Assembly (NCBI RefSeq): GCF_035917675.1
Contig: NZ_CP109104.1
Coordinates: 1,054,001 to 1,118,000 of the forward strand
DNA from: Streptomyces sp. NBC_01775
GTDB lineage: Bacteria > Actinomycetota > Actinomycetes > Streptomycetales > Streptomycetaceae
Direction: 5' to 3'
Length of the DNA: 64,000 nucleotides
Below are positions 17,195 through 27,584 of the stretch, one piece after another. Below the pieces are notes generated by a model. That model ran no database searches and was not told where the DNA came from. It saw only the letters and a program-made list of their open reading frames with translations. Within the stretch, counting starts at the first letter, position 1; the number at the start of each line of letters is the position of its first letter. Position numbers and translations under genes: made by a program.

Positions 17195-19075
17195 GTGCAA
17201 GGAGCACCACAGCGCGCCCGCGCCCGTGGTCACACCCGCCGACGCCTCGCCGTGGCCGGCGCGGGAGCGGTTCTCGTTCTCGTACCGGCCCTGACGGCGG
17301 CCTCGGCAGCGCCGCCGTCCGGTCCGGCACCGGGCGGCGACACCACCCCCGTCCAACTCCTCGCCCTCAACGACCTGCACGGCAACCTCGACGCCGTCGA
17401 GGGCCCGGCCGGCGCCGTCTACCGCGACGGGCCCGGCGGCGAGCCCGAGCGGGTCCAGGCGGGCGGAATCACCCGGCTCGCCACGCTGCTCGACCGGGCC
17501 AGGGACGGGGCGAAGGGCACCAGGTCGCTGACCGTCGGCGCCGGCGACATGATCGGCGGCAGTCCGCTGCTGTCGGCCGCCTACCACGACGAGCCGACCG
17601 TCGAGGCCCTGGAGAGCGTGGGCCTGGACGTCTCCTCCGTCGGCAACCACGAGTTCGACGAGGGGCCGCGCGAGCTGCTCCGGATGGCCCATGGCGGCTG
17701 CCACCCGAAGGACGGCTGCGCCGACCCCGAGAAGCCCTACGACGGCGCGGACTTCCCCTACCTGGCCGCCAACGTGCTGCCGCGCGAGGGCACCGCCCCG
17801 ACGGCACCCTCCCAGGCCGGAAAGTCCCCCTCCCGTGCCAGGAAGGCCCCGGCCCCCAAGGCGCGCAAGCCGATCCTGCCGCCGTACTGGATCAAGAAGC
17901 TGCCCAGCGGTGAGCGCATCGGCTTCATCGGCCTGACCACCAAGGACACCCCCTCGGCCGTCAGCGCCTCGATGATCCGCGATCTGGTCTTCGAGGACGA
18001 GGTGCGCACCATCGACCGCTACGCGGACGAACTGGACCGCAAGGGCGTCAAGGCCGTGGTGGCGCTGGTCCACGAGGGCGCCGAGCCGCCGGGCAGGACC
18101 TATGACGCCGACTGTGACAAGGACGGTCCGGCCAGCGGTCTGAAGGGCCGTATCAAAGGCATCGCGTCCCAAGCGTCGCCGAAGGTGGACATGTTCGTCA
18201 CCGGGCACTCGCACGAGGCGTACGTGTGCACCGTCAACGACCCGGCCGGAAAGCCCAGGCTGGTCACCCAGGCGGCCTCGTTCGGCCGCACCTTCACCGA
18301 CCTGCGCTTCGACCTCGACCGCTCCACGGGCGACCTGGTGCGCTCCTCGGCCTCGGCGCGCAACCACATCGTCGGCCTCGACACCCCCAAGCAGCAGCGG
18401 ACCGACCGGATCGTGGAGAAGTGGCGGGAGCGCTCGGCGAAGCTGGCCGACGAGCCGGTCGGCCACATCTCCGACGACATCCCGGGGCGCGGCTCCGACC
18501 AGCCCGAGACCCCGCTGGGCGACCTGATCACCGACACCCAGGCCGAGGCCACCCGCGGCGAGGGCGCGCAGCTGGCGCTGCTCAACTGGGGCGGCATGCG
18601 CTCCGACCTGGTGTACCGAGCCTCCGGCAAGGAGGGCGACGGCGTGGTGACCTACGGCGAGGCATTCCAGGTACAGCCGTTCGACAACCCGCTGGTGACG
18701 ATGACGCTGACCGGCACACAGCTCATCGAAGTACTGCGCCAGCAGTTCTCCGGGGCCAACGCGGGCTATCCGCAGGTGCTCCAGCTCTCCGACGCGCTGC
18801 GCTTCGACGCCGACATGTCCCGTGCGGGAGCGGACCGGCTGCTGACCGACACCGTCCGGGTCGACGGCAAACCGGTTGACGCGTCCGCCTCCTACCGGGT
18901 GACGGTCAACGACTTCCTGGCCGAGGGCGGCAACGGCTTCACGGTGTTCAAGGAGGGAACCCACCGCGAGAGCACGACGACCGACCTCGCGGCTTTCACC
19001 GACTATCTCAGGAACCACTCCTCCGCCGAAAAGCCGATCGCCCCGCCGAAGGCCGACCGCATCACCTGGCGCTGA
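17195..19075 (+). CDS. Secreted 5'-nucleotidase / metallophosphatase (UshA-like)
   Basis: A 626-residue protein. The N-terminus RRRLAVAGAGAVLVLV ending in ASA is a signal peptide with a possible twin-Arg motif. The metallophosphatase domain (about residues 50-400) has LLALNDLHGNLD, GAGDMIGGSPL, SVGNHEFDEG and VTGHSHEAYV as metal ligands. The 5'-nucleotidase C-terminal domain (about 430-600) has LLNWGGMRSD and the substrate-stacking block VNDFLAEGGNGF. It should hydrolyse extracellular nucleotides for phosphate or nucleoside uptake. A Pro/Lys/Ala-rich insertion lies at residues 205-230. GTG 17195 follows GGAAAGG. No PHO-box was recognised upstream. Confidence 0.9.
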   Translation: MQGAPQRARARGHTRRRLAVAGAGAVLVLVPALTAASAAPPSGPAPGGDTTPVQLLALNDLHGNLDAVEGPAGAVYRDGPGGEPERVQAGGITRLATLLDRARDGAKGTRSLTVGAGDMIGGSPLLSAAYHDEPTVEALESVGLDVSSVGNHEFDEGPRELLRMAHGGCHPKDGCADPEKPYDGADFPYLAANVLPREGTAPTAPSQAGKSPSRARKAPAPKARKPILPPYWIKKLPSGERIGFIGLTTKDTPSAVSASMIRDLVFEDEVRTIDRYADELDRKGVKAVVALVHEGAEPPGRTYDADCDKDGPASGLKGRIKGIASQASPKVDMFVTGHSHEAYVCTVNDPAGKPRLVTQAASFGRTFTDLRFDLDRSTGDLVRSSASARNHIVGLDTPKQQRTDRIVEKWRERSAKLADEPVGHISDDIPGRGSDQPETPLGDLITDTQAEATRGEGAQLALLNWGGMRSDLVYRASGKEGDGVVTYGEAFQVQPFDNPLVTMTLTGTQLIEVLRQQFSGANAGYPQVLQLSDALRFDADMSRAGADRLLTDTVRVDGKPVDASASYRVTVNDFLAEGGNGFTVFKEGTHRESTTTDLAAFTDYLRNHSSAEKPIAPPKADRITWR

Positions 19076-19297
19076 GGCCCCGGGGCTTCCGCTGGAGGCG
19101 CCCTTCCGTTCCGGGCCGGTGCGGGTTCTGCTGGGGTGTGCGCGCCATGGACGGCGCGTACACCCCGGCCGTGCGCCGAGGTCCTCGACTGAAGGGGGTG
19201 CGCCGGGCCGTCGGCCTTCCCGAATACGGGGTGGACCGGCGCCGGGGATGATGTCGTTCCCTCCGATCCGCTTTCCGCCGAGACCCCGAGGTGCGTC

Positions 19298-20671
19298 ATG
19301 GCTTCCGCTTCCGGCACCCCCTCGCTCTCCAGGGCCGAGCTGCGCAGCGTCTTCGACAAGGGCAACGCCGAGGGGTGCGCCAGGGAACTGGTCGGTATCG
19401 AGGTGGAGGCGGCGGCGCTGGACCCGGTCACCGGCGCCGCCGTGCCCTACGGGGGCGAGAGCGGCGTCCGCGCGCTGCTGGAATCCCTCGCCGCCGTGCC
19501 GGGCGCCGTACCCGAGTACGACCGGGGCGCGCTGGTGGGGGTACGGCCGAAGGAGGGCGGCGCCGTTTCGCTGGAGCACGGCGGTGCCGTGGAGTACTCC
19601 TCGCCGCCGGCCGGCTGTGTGGCGGAGCTGGCCGAGGTCAGCGGCCGGGCGCTGCGCGGACTGGCGGAGCGGGCCCGGCGGTTCGGCTTCGCGCTGGTGC
19701 CCGGGGGCCAGTACCCGTTCACCTCCATCGAGGAGGTGTGCTGGGTGCCGCACTCGCGTACCCCCCTCATGCGCCGCCACTTCGCGCGCCTGGGGGAGGC
19801 GGGTGTGTGGGGCCCGCGGGTGATGTCGATGACCCTGTCGACGCAGGCGTCGTTCGACTTCGGTTCGCCCGCCGATCTGGGCGAGAAGCTGCGGACGCAG
19901 GTCGCCGCCTCGACGCCCGCCGCCGCGCTCTTCGTCAACGCGCCGATGGAGGCTGGCCGGCCCTGCGGGGTGCTGTCGCGGCGCATGCACTACTTGAGCC
20001 GCACCGATCCATGGCGTACGCGGGTGATTCCGGTGACGCTGCGCGAGGACTTCAGCGTCGACCACTTCATCGACTGGGCGCTGTCCCTGCCGATGATCCA
20101 TCGCTCCGCACCGGACGGCGGGCGCCGGAGCGCGCCGCCGGTGCCCTTCGGGACGCTGCTGACCGAGGGCTTCGAGGACGGCACCCGGCCGGATCTGCGG
20201 GATTGGCGGGCGCACCTGTCACAGATGTTCACCGATGTGCGGCTGCGCGAGACGCTGGAGATGCGGGCCTTCGACGGGCCTCCCTTCGGGGCCTTCGCGG
20301 CGGTGCCCGCGTTCTGGAGCGGGCTGACCTACCACCGGCCCTCGCGCACCGCCGCCTGGGAGCTGCTGCGCGGCGCCGGGCCCCGGCAGCACCAGGAGGC
20401 GCTGGACGACATCGCCCGGCGGGGGCTCGCGGCCCGCTTCGACGGGCAGCCGGTGCGGGAGATCGCCGCCGAGCTGCTGCGGCTGAGCGCGGAGGGGCTG
20501 CGCGCCCGGATCGAGGCGGGTCTGGAGCGCCCGGCGGCCCTCGCCTGTCTCGACCCGCTCCACGATGTCCTCGCCACCGGGGCGACCTTCGCCGAACGGG
20601 CCCTGGCGCTGTGGCGCGAGGAGCCCGCGAGCTATCCGGAACGGTTCGTGGCGCAGCACAGGATCCGCTGA
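19298..20671 (+). CDS. Glutamate-cysteine ligase family protein (GCS2, EgtA-like)
   Basis: A 457-residue member of the plant/actinobacterial glutamate-cysteine ligase family. ELVGIEVEAAAL carries the first metal ligand, AVSLEHGGAVEYSSPP is the glutamate-binding segment, and VMSMTLSTQASFDFGS, RTDPWRTRVIP and RLRETLEMRAFDGPP follow in the expected order. It should make gamma-glutamylcysteine. In actinobacteria, which use mycothiol, this is the first ergothioneine step (EgtA). The rest of the egt cluster is not adjacent, so this may be a paralogue. ATG 19298 follows GAGGTG. Confidence 0.83.
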   Translation: MASASGTPSLSRAELRSVFDKGNAEGCARELVGIEVEAAALDPVTGAAVPYGGESGVRALLESLAAVPGAVPEYDRGALVGVRPKEGGAVSLEHGGAVEYSSPPAGCVAELAEVSGRALRGLAERARRFGFALVPGGQYPFTSIEEVCWVPHSRTPLMRRHFARLGEAGVWGPRVMSMTLSTQASFDFGSPADLGEKLRTQVAASTPAAALFVNAPMEAGRPCGVLSRRMHYLSRTDPWRTRVIPVTLREDFSVDHFIDWALSLPMIHRSAPDGGRRSAPPVPFGTLLTEGFEDGTRPDLRDWRAHLSQMFTDVRLRETLEMRAFDGPPFGAFAAVPAFWSGLTYHRPSRTAAWELLRGAGPRQHQEALDDIARRGLAARFDGQPVREIAAELLRLSAEGLRARIEAGLERPAALACLDPLHDVLATGATFAERALALWREEPASYPERFVAQHRIR

Positions 20672-20768
20672 ACGCTCCGCGGGGGTGCCCCCTGTGGGCG
20701 CGTTTTCGGCTGCGGGTGAATTGTGGCTGGTCGCGCCCACGCGGCGGAGCCGCACATGTCACGATCCC

Positions 20769-20784
20769 GCGCCCCTTCGGGCGC
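20769..20784. terminator. GCGCCC-CTTC-GGGCGC hairpin between convergent genes
   Basis: A perfect 6-bp GC stem with a 4-base CTTC loop lies between the ligase stop (20671) and the glutamate dehydrogenase stop (20790). The preceding 60 bases contain TTGTGGCTGGTCGCGC, part of a dispersed Streptomyces intergenic repeat. It probably ends transcription from both sides. Confidence 0.6.
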
Positions 20785-20789
20785 ACCGG

Positions 20790-22235
<1,446 letters not shown>

Positions 22236-22266
22236 TCAGCCGACAGCCCGCGCCCGCCCGCTCTCC

Positions 22267-24084
22267 TCAGCCCGCGAGGCGCACGGCGTTCTCCAGGAGC
22301 AGGGCGTGCACGAACGCCTGGGGGAGGTTGCCGCGCAACTGCCGCTGTACGACGTCGAACTCCTCGGCGTACAGCCCCGGCGGGCCGTAGGCGGAGCGGC
22401 TGCGCTCGAACCAGCGGACGGCGGCGGTCATGTCGCCCTGGTGCCGGGCGGCGAGGGCCATCATGAAGCCGCACAGCAAGAACGCGCCCTCGGCGTCGGC
22501 CAGCGGGCGCTCGTCGTGCCGGAAGCGGTAGACGAATCCGTCCTCGGACAGCTCCTCCTCGACCGCGGCCAGGAACCGGGCCGTGCTCGGGTCGTCCTGG
22601 GGCAGAGCGCCCCTGGCCAGCGGCAGCAGCAAGGCGGCGTCCAGCGTGCCGTCGTCGGCGGCCCGCGCCCACGCCCCGTCCGGCCGCAGACAGCGCCGCC
22701 GGGTCTCGGCCAGTACGGCGTCGGCCAGTTCGCGGGGGCGGCGCGCCTCCTTGTCCGGGAGGTGCCCGGCGAGGGCGCGCAGCCCGGTCACCACGCTGAG
22801 CCGCGAGTGGGTCCACCAGCGGTCCTCCAGCTCCCACAGTCCGGCCTCGGGGCGCTGCCAGTTGTGCTCGACGGCGGTGACCGCGGTCTGCGCGGCGCGG
22901 CGCGCTTCCGGGTCGTCGAGGTGGCCGTGGCCGGCAGCCGCGGCGTAGAGCTGGAGGACCTCTCCGTAGGTGTCGAGCTGGAACTGACTGCCCGCGTGGT
23001 TGCCGACCCGGTCGCTGCCGCCCGGGTAGCCGCGCAGCCGCAGACTGCGCTCGGCGGGGACGTGCGCGCCCGTGACGGTGTAGGCGGGCCGCAGCGCGTC
23101 CCCGGCCTCCAGCACCCGCGCGGTGACGAAGCCGACGGTGCGCTCCAGCAGCGAGTGGGGGCCGTGTGCCGCGACGGCGATGCCCGCGTAGCACTGGTCG
23201 CGCAGCCACGCGTAGCGGTAGTCGTAGTTGCGGCCCTCCCCCGCGTGTTCGGGCAGCGAGGTGGTGGCTGCCGCGGCCATGCCGCCGGCGGAGCTGGTCA
23301 GCCCGGCCAGCACCGCGTACGCCTGCCGCGCGTCGCGGGGTGCCAGCAGTCCGGAGCAGTCGGGCACGGACCGGTGCCAGTGCCGCTCCGTCTCCTCCCA
23401 CAGCCGCCGGGTGTCCAGGAGGTCGGCGCTGTCGCCTGCTTCGTCGGGGCCGATCTCCAGGACGAGGTCGCGCCGCTCGCCCGCGCGCAGGGTGAGGGCG
23501 GCCCGCAGGGAGCCGTCGTCGCCGGGCTCCGCTTCGGGGACGCCGGTCCAGCGCAGCCGCAGCCCGCCGCCGGAGGAGGTCCACACCGTGCCGGGGCGGC
23601 CGGTTCCGCTCTCGCCGGTCTCGCGGCGCGGGGTGCTCATGCGGGTGCTGCCGAAGCCGGGGCGCGCGTCGAGGAGGACCCGCACCCCGGTGCCGCCGGC
23701 GGGGGCCCGCTCGGCGCGTACCCGACGGAGCAGAACGAGACGTCCCGGCGCGGCGGGCAGGGCGAGCGCGTCGCGGCACTCGATCACGGCGTCGGTGGTC
23801 ACCCAGCGGCTGACGCGGATGAGCGTGCCGTCCTCGTAGGAGCCGCCCGCCGCGTGCCAGTCGTCCTCGGGGCATACGACGTACTGCCCGGCGCCGCCGA
23901 TGAGTCGGGAGAAGACAGCTTCGCTGTCCCAGCGCGGCGCGCACAGCCAGACGATCTCGCCTCGCGGGCTCACCAGGGCCCCGCGCTCGCCGTCTCCGAG
24001 GAACGCGTGCTCCCGCAGCGCCCAGGGGGTCCGGCCATCCGTGCTGCCCGCTGCGTCCCCTCGGGCGGGTGCCTGGTGCGTCAT
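22267..24084 (-). CDS. GH15 family glycosidase (glucoamylase/trehalase-like)
   Basis: A 605-residue cytoplasmic GH15 protein. The N-terminal beta-sandwich (about 20-230) has LVSPRGEIVWLCAPRWDSEAVF; the (alpha/alpha)6 barrel includes RNYDYRYAWLRDQCYAG and PAYTVTGAHVPAE. The family hydrolyses alpha-1,4-glucosides or trehalose. Actinobacterial members with the YDYRYAWLRD block are often trehalases, but the specificity is not readable. ATG 24084 was chosen because the longer open frame upstream is low-complexity and overlaps the CBS gene. It shares a tandem-repeat-filled gap with the divergent CBS gene. Confidence 0.88.
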   Translation of the reverse strand: MTHQAPARGDAAGSTDGRTPWALREHAFLGDGERGALVSPRGEIVWLCAPRWDSEAVFSRLIGGAGQYVVCPEDDWHAAGGSYEDGTLIRVSRWVTTDAVIECRDALALPAAPGRLVLLRRVRAERAPAGGTGVRVLLDARPGFGSTRMSTPRRETGESGTGRPGTVWTSSGGGLRLRWTGVPEAEPGDDGSLRAALTLRAGERRDLVLEIGPDEAGDSADLLDTRRLWEETERHWHRSVPDCSGLLAPRDARQAYAVLAGLTSSAGGMAAAATTSLPEHAGEGRNYDYRYAWLRDQCYAGIAVAAHGPHSLLERTVGFVTARVLEAGDALRPAYTVTGAHVPAERSLRLRGYPGGSDRVGNHAGSQFQLDTYGEVLQLYAAAAGHGHLDDPEARRAAQTAVTAVEHNWQRPEAGLWELEDRWWTHSRLSVVTGLRALAGHLPDKEARRPRELADAVLAETRRRCLRPDGAWARAADDGTLDAALLLPLARGALPQDDPSTARFLAAVEEELSEDGFVYRFRHDERPLADAEGAFLLCGFMMALAARHQGDMTAAVRWFERSRSAYGPPGLYAEEFDVVQRQLRGNLPQAFVHALLLENAVRLAG

Positions 24085-24102
24085 TCCCGCGACCCTAGTA
24101 CG

Positions 24103-24185
24103 CCGCACCCGGCCGCACCCGGCCGCACCGGCCGCACCCCGGGCCGGGTCGGTCCGGGCCGGGTCGGTCCGGGCCAGGTCCGTCC
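24103..24185 (+). repeat. Two short tandem-repeat arrays before the CBS gene
   Basis: About three and a half copies of CCGCACCCGG (24103-24140) are followed directly by three copies of the 15-mer GGGCCGGGTCGGTCC (24141-24155, 24156-24170 and a 13/15 match at 24171-24185). They fill the divergent promoter region of the GH15 and CBS genes. Copy number is likely unstable. Confidence 0.75.
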
Positions 24186-24279
24186 GGGGAACGGTGTGCG
24201 TGGGGACGGGCGGCGACGGGTACCCGGCAGGTCCCGCGGCGGTCACCGGGCCCGCCGCCGGCCGGATGGGAGGACAGCC

Positions 24280-24696
24280 ATGACGCAGGTCCGCGAGGTC
24301 ATGACATCGGCGCCGGTCGTTGTCGGCACGCTCACCGGCGTGAGCGAGGCCGCACAGCGGATGCGGGACGAGGACATCGGCGCGCTGCTGGTGATCGAGG
24401 GCAGCACACTGCGCGGCCTGGTCACCGACCGGGACCTGGTGGTGCGGGTGTTGGCCGAGGACTTGGAGCCGCGCAAGACCACGGTCAGCGAGGTGTGCAG
24501 CCCCGAACTGGTGACGGTCGCGCCCGGCGACGACGCGGGCCGGGCGGTCCAGCTCATGCGCGAGCACACTCTGCGGCGGCTGCCGGTCATGGAGAACGAC
24601 GAGGCCGTCGGCATCGTGTCGCTGGGCGATCTGGCGGTGGAGCTGGACCCCGAGTCGGCCCTCAGCGAGATCAGCGCCGCCGAGCCCACCATCTGA
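24280..24696 (+). CDS. CBS-domain-pair protein
   Basis: A 138-residue protein that is almost entirely one Bateman module. CBS1 covers REVMTSAPVVVGTLTGVSEA to GLVTDRDLVVRV (about 5-60), and CBS2 covers VCSPELVTVAPGDDAGRAVQLM to GIVSLGDLAVEL (about 70-125). Such proteins bind adenine nucleotides and sense energy state; stand-alone ones are common in Streptomyces, and no partner is evident. ATG 24280 has GGGAGG 7 bases upstream. The XRE-cupin gene follows on the same strand. Confidence 0.92.
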   Translation: MTQVREVMTSAPVVVGTLTGVSEAAQRMRDEDIGALLVIEGSTLRGLVTDRDLVVRVLAEDLEPRKTTVSEVCSPELVTVAPGDDAGRAVQLMREHTLRRLPVMENDEAVGIVSLGDLAVELDPESALSEISAAEPTI

Positions 24697-24767
24697 GGGC
24701 CGGACCGGGCTTCCGGCCCGCGTGCCCGAGGCACCGGCCGCCCGCGCGGGCCTCGCGAGCCGTCCGG

Positions 24768-24803
24768 TTGACAAAAGATGTTGCCGCGGTGGCAAATGGA
24801 GGG
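24768..24803 (+). promoter_or_regulatory. Promoter and operator of the XRE-cupin gene, probably leaderless
   Basis: A consensus -35 TTGACA (24768-24773) is followed after 18 bases by GCAAAT (24792-24797), which would place the transcription start at or next to the GTG start codon at 24804. The perfect inverted repeat TTGCC-GCGGT-GGCAA (24781-24795) overlaps the -10 region, exactly where an autorepressor would bind. A GGAGG lies only a base or two before the GTG, too near for ordinary ribosome binding. Confidence 0.55.
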
Positions 24804-25406
24804 GTGACCGACGACAACGAGCTGACCGGGGTGCTGGATTCCGTGGGCCCCCGGCTGCGGGCGCTGCGCACGGAGCGCGGAGACACCCTGGCGGAGCTGA
24901 GCCGGACCACCGGCATCTCCGTCAGCACCCTCTCGCGCCTGGAGTCCGGGCAGCGCAGGCCCACTCTCGAGCTGCTGCTGCCGCTCGCCCGGGCGCACCG
25001 CGTCCCTCTGGACGAGCTGGTCGGCGCGCCGCAGACCGGAGATCCCCGGGTGCACGCGCGCCCCATCGTCCGCGAGGGCCGGACATTCGTCCCGCTGACC
25101 AGGCACCTGGGCGGGCTGCACGCCTACAAGCAGGTCATCCCCGGCGACAGCCACAACCCCGCGGGGGCGGGCGAGATCGAGCAGCGCACCCACGAGGGCT
25201 ACGAGTGGCTCTATGTGCTGGCCGGGCGGCTGCGGATGAAGCTGGGCGAGCACGAACTGGTGCTGGTGCCGGGCGAGGCGGCCGAGTTCGACACGCGCGT
25301 GCCGCACGGCTTCCAGAGCGCCGACGAGCATCCGGTGGAGTTCCTGGCCATCTTCGGCAAGCAGGGCGAGCGTGTCCATGTGCGGGCCAAGCCCGCCGCC
25401 CGCTAG
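24804..25406 (+). CDS. XRE-family regulator with C-terminal cupin sensor
   Basis: A 200-residue regulator. Residues 10-70 form an HTH_3 domain (LRALRTERGDTLAELSRTTGIS, then STLSRLESGQRRPTLELL); residues 110-190 form a cupin with THEGYEWLYVLAGRLRMKLGEHELVL and FDTRVPHGFQSA. Relatives such as PuuR control polyamine or small-molecule catabolism. The GTG at 24804 abuts the promoter described separately. Downstream on the same strand, 173 bases away, lie a small hydrophilic protein and an aldehyde dehydrogenase, which makes the latter a plausible target, by inference only. Confidence 0.9.
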   Translation: MTDDNELTGVLDSVGPRLRALRTERGDTLAELSRTTGISVSTLSRLESGQRRPTLELLLPLARAHRVPLDELVGAPQTGDPRVHARPIVREGRTFVPLTRHLGGLHAYKQVIPGDSHNPAGAGEIEQRTHEGYEWLYVLAGRLRMKLGEHELVLVPGEAAEFDTRVPHGFQSADEHPVEFLAIFGKQGERVHVRAKPAAR

Positions 25407-25579
25407 TGCCCCTCCCGGCAAGCTTTGCCCCGTAGCCGACCGCGAGCGGACAGGGCGTTCCCCCGCCGCACCAGGACAAACCTCGAAATGACCCCTCGGG
25501 CTTCCTTTGGCGCTCCCGGGCCGATGGGTGTTCCCTGGGGAGGGAACGACGCACCTTCCCGCGAGGTGAGGAGCTGGAC

Positions 25580-25783
25580 ATGTCCAAGCGCCAACCAGAC
25601 CAGGCAGGCAGCGAGGCCGACCAGGCCCGGGGGCCGGACGAGCGGCAGATCCACGGCGGCATGCCGGACCGTCCCGACGACGAAGAGCTGGCCAGGCGCG
25701 CCGAGGCGGAACGGGCCGAGGCGGGCCTGGAGGACTACGACCCGGAGGACGTACCGCCCGCGACCGAGACCCCCGAGCGCTGA
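25580..25783 (+). CDS. Small hydrophilic protein, unknown function
   Basis: A 67-residue, highly charged protein rich in Asp, Glu, Arg, Gln and Pro, without hydrophobic segments; probably disordered with one central helix (DDEELARRAEAERAEAGLEDY). ATG 25580 has GGAGC followed by TGGAC, good spacing. It ends 11 bases before the aldehyde dehydrogenase start, so the two are probably co-transcribed. I do not recognise a named family. The 173 bases upstream contain a dispersed AGTGCCCCTCCCGGCA repeat. Confidence 0.65.
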   Translation: MSKRQPDQAGSEADQARGPDERQIHGGMPDRPDDEELARRAEAERAEAGLEDYDPEDVPPATETPER

Positions 25784-25794
25784 GAGGCCCGTTC

Positions 25795-27183
25795 ATGCCT
25801 ATCGCCACGGTGAACCCCGCTGACGGCGAGACCCTCAAGACGTTCGACCCGCTCTCCGGAGAGGAGATCGAGCGCCGCCTGGCCGAGGCCGACCGGGCCT
25901 TCCGCACCTACCGCTCCACCTCCTTCGAGGAGCGGGCGCGGCTGCTGGGCGCGGCGGCCGGCCTGCTGGAGCGGGAGACGGCGGACATCGCGCGCGTGAT
26001 GACGACGGAGATGGGCAAGACCCTCAAGTCCGCCGAGGCCGAGGCCGCCAAGTGCGTCAAGACGATGCGCTGGTACGCCACGCACGCGGAGGGCCTGCTG
26101 ACAGATGAGCACCCCACCGGGTCCGACGTGACGGACTCGGGCGCCGTCTCGGCCTGTGTGCACTACCGCCCGCTGGGGCCCGTGCTGGCCGTCATGCCGT
26201 GGAACTTCCCGCTCTGGCAGGTGATCAGGTTCGCCGCTCCCGCTTTGATGGCGGGCAACGTCGGCCTGCTCAAGCACGCCTCCAACGTGCCGCAGACGGC
26301 GCTGTATCTGGGCGAGCTGTTCCGCCGTGCGGGCTTTCCCGAGGGCTGTTTCCAGACGCTGCTGGTGCCCTCCGGCGCGATCGAGGGGGTGCTGCGCGAC
26401 CCGCGCGTGGTCGCCGCGACCCTCACCGGCAGTGAGCCGGCGGGCCGCTCGGTGGCCTCGATCGCGGGCGACGAGGTCAAGAAGACCGTCCTCGAACTCG
26501 GCGGCAGCGACCCGTACATCGTCATGCCGTCCGCCGGCATCGAGGCCGCGGCCCGCACGGCGGTGGCGGCACGGGTGCAGAACAACGGCCAGTCCTGCAT
26601 CGCGGCCAAGCGCTTCCTCGTGCACACCGAGGTCTACGACAGGTTCGCCGAACTGTTCGCCACCGGGATGCGCGAGCTGACCGTCGGGGACCCCATGGAC
26701 GCGGCCACCGATGTGGGCCCGCTCTCCAGCGAGCAGGGGCGCGCCGACCTGGAAGAGCTGGTGGACGACGCGCTCGACCGGGGCGCCGTGGCGCTGTGCG
26801 GCGGCCGTCGGCCGCCCGGCTTCGACCGGGGCTGGTTCTACGAGCCGACGGTGCTCACCGGCGTCACGGACCGTATGCGCATTCACCGCGAGGAGGCGTT
26901 CGGGCCGGTCGCCACGCTCTACCGCGTACGCGACCTGGATGACGCCGTGTCGCTCGCCAACGACACCCCGTTCGGGCTGAGTTCGAACGTGTGGACGCGG
27001 GACGAGGCCGAAGTCGACCGCTTCGTACGCGACCTGGAGGCGGGCGGTGTCTTCGTCAACGGGATGACCGCCTCCCACCCGGCGCTCCCCTTCGGCGGCG
27101 TCAAGCGCTCCGGCTACGGCCGGGAGCTGGCGGGTCACGGCATCCGCGAGTTCTGCAACGCGACGACGGTCTGGCGCGGCTGA
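25795..27183 (+). CDS. Aldehyde dehydrogenase, succinate-semialdehyde dehydrogenase-like
   Basis: A 462-residue NAD(P)-dependent aldehyde dehydrogenase. The catalytic Cys268 is in NNGQSCIAAKRF and the general base Glu234 in VLELGGSDPYIV; PWNFPLWQVIRFAAPALMAGN and TGSEPAGRSV form the cofactor site. The pattern matches GabD2-like succinate-semialdehyde dehydrogenases of actinobacteria, which complete GABA degradation, but substrate choice is inferred. ATG 25795 lies 11 bases after the small hydrophilic protein. The upstream XRE-cupin regulator is a candidate controller. Confidence 0.9.
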   Translation: MPIATVNPADGETLKTFDPLSGEEIERRLAEADRAFRTYRSTSFEERARLLGAAAGLLERETADIARVMTTEMGKTLKSAEAEAAKCVKTMRWYATHAEGLLTDEHPTGSDVTDSGAVSACVHYRPLGPVLAVMPWNFPLWQVIRFAAPALMAGNVGLLKHASNVPQTALYLGELFRRAGFPEGCFQTLLVPSGAIEGVLRDPRVVAATLTGSEPAGRSVASIAGDEVKKTVLELGGSDPYIVMPSAGIEAAARTAVAARVQNNGQSCIAAKRFLVHTEVYDRFAELFATGMRELTVGDPMDAATDVGPLSSEQGRADLEELVDDALDRGAVALCGGRRPPGFDRGWFYEPTVLTGVTDRMRIHREEAFGPVATLYRVRDLDDAVSLANDTPFGLSSNVWTRDEAEVDRFVRDLEAGGVFVNGMTASHPALPFGGVKRSGYGRELAGHGIREFCNATTVWRG

Positions 27184-27270
27184 CAGGCCAGGGTGATGCC
27201 GGCCCGGCCGCCGGATCCGGTGCGCCCGGACGGCGTCACCGCCACGGTGGGGGGGGAGCCCGTCCGGAAG

Positions 27271-27564
27271 TCACCGCATTCCGAACAGTTCCTCGGCCTG
27301 CCCGATCCCCCGTTTCAGCGCCTCGGGATCCGGGCGCAGCCCGGCGACCGACGCGTCGACGCCGCGCAGCCCGGCGCGGGCCAGCAGCCGTTTCTCGTTG
27401 GTGACCCACTCCCCCCGGGCCGCGAGCACCGCGTGTGCGGACTGCATCGCGGCCGTCGCCAGGGCCCCCGCGACCTCCGTGAGCGCGGCCCGGGGCACGC
27501 TGTTGGTCTTCGCGTAGGCGAGGGTCATGCGGGCGGCCGACCGCGGGGACAGCGGCGTGGGCAC
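27271..27564 (-). pseudogene. Possible remnant of a nucleotidyltransferase C-terminus
   Basis: A 97-residue open frame. AHAVLAARGEWVTNEKRLLARAGLRGVDA resembles the C-terminal helical part of actinobacterial nucleotidyltransferase-domain proteins of about 250 residues, as I recall them. An in-frame TAA lies just upstream of the GTG at 27564, there is no convincing ribosome binding site, and the catalytic half is missing. It is therefore either a decayed fragment or a small gene that starts at the ATG at 27529. Low confidence either way. Confidence 0.35.
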
Positions 27565-27584
27565 GACGCCGCGGCCCGTCGCCC

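Noticed and set aside
17171..20215. A 1014-codon open frame antisense to the 5'-nucleotidase and glutamate-cysteine ligase genes
   Set aside because: It mirrors two well-supported genes, has His/Arg/Gly/Asp-rich composition typical of antisense frames in high-GC DNA, and shows no domain or ribosome site.
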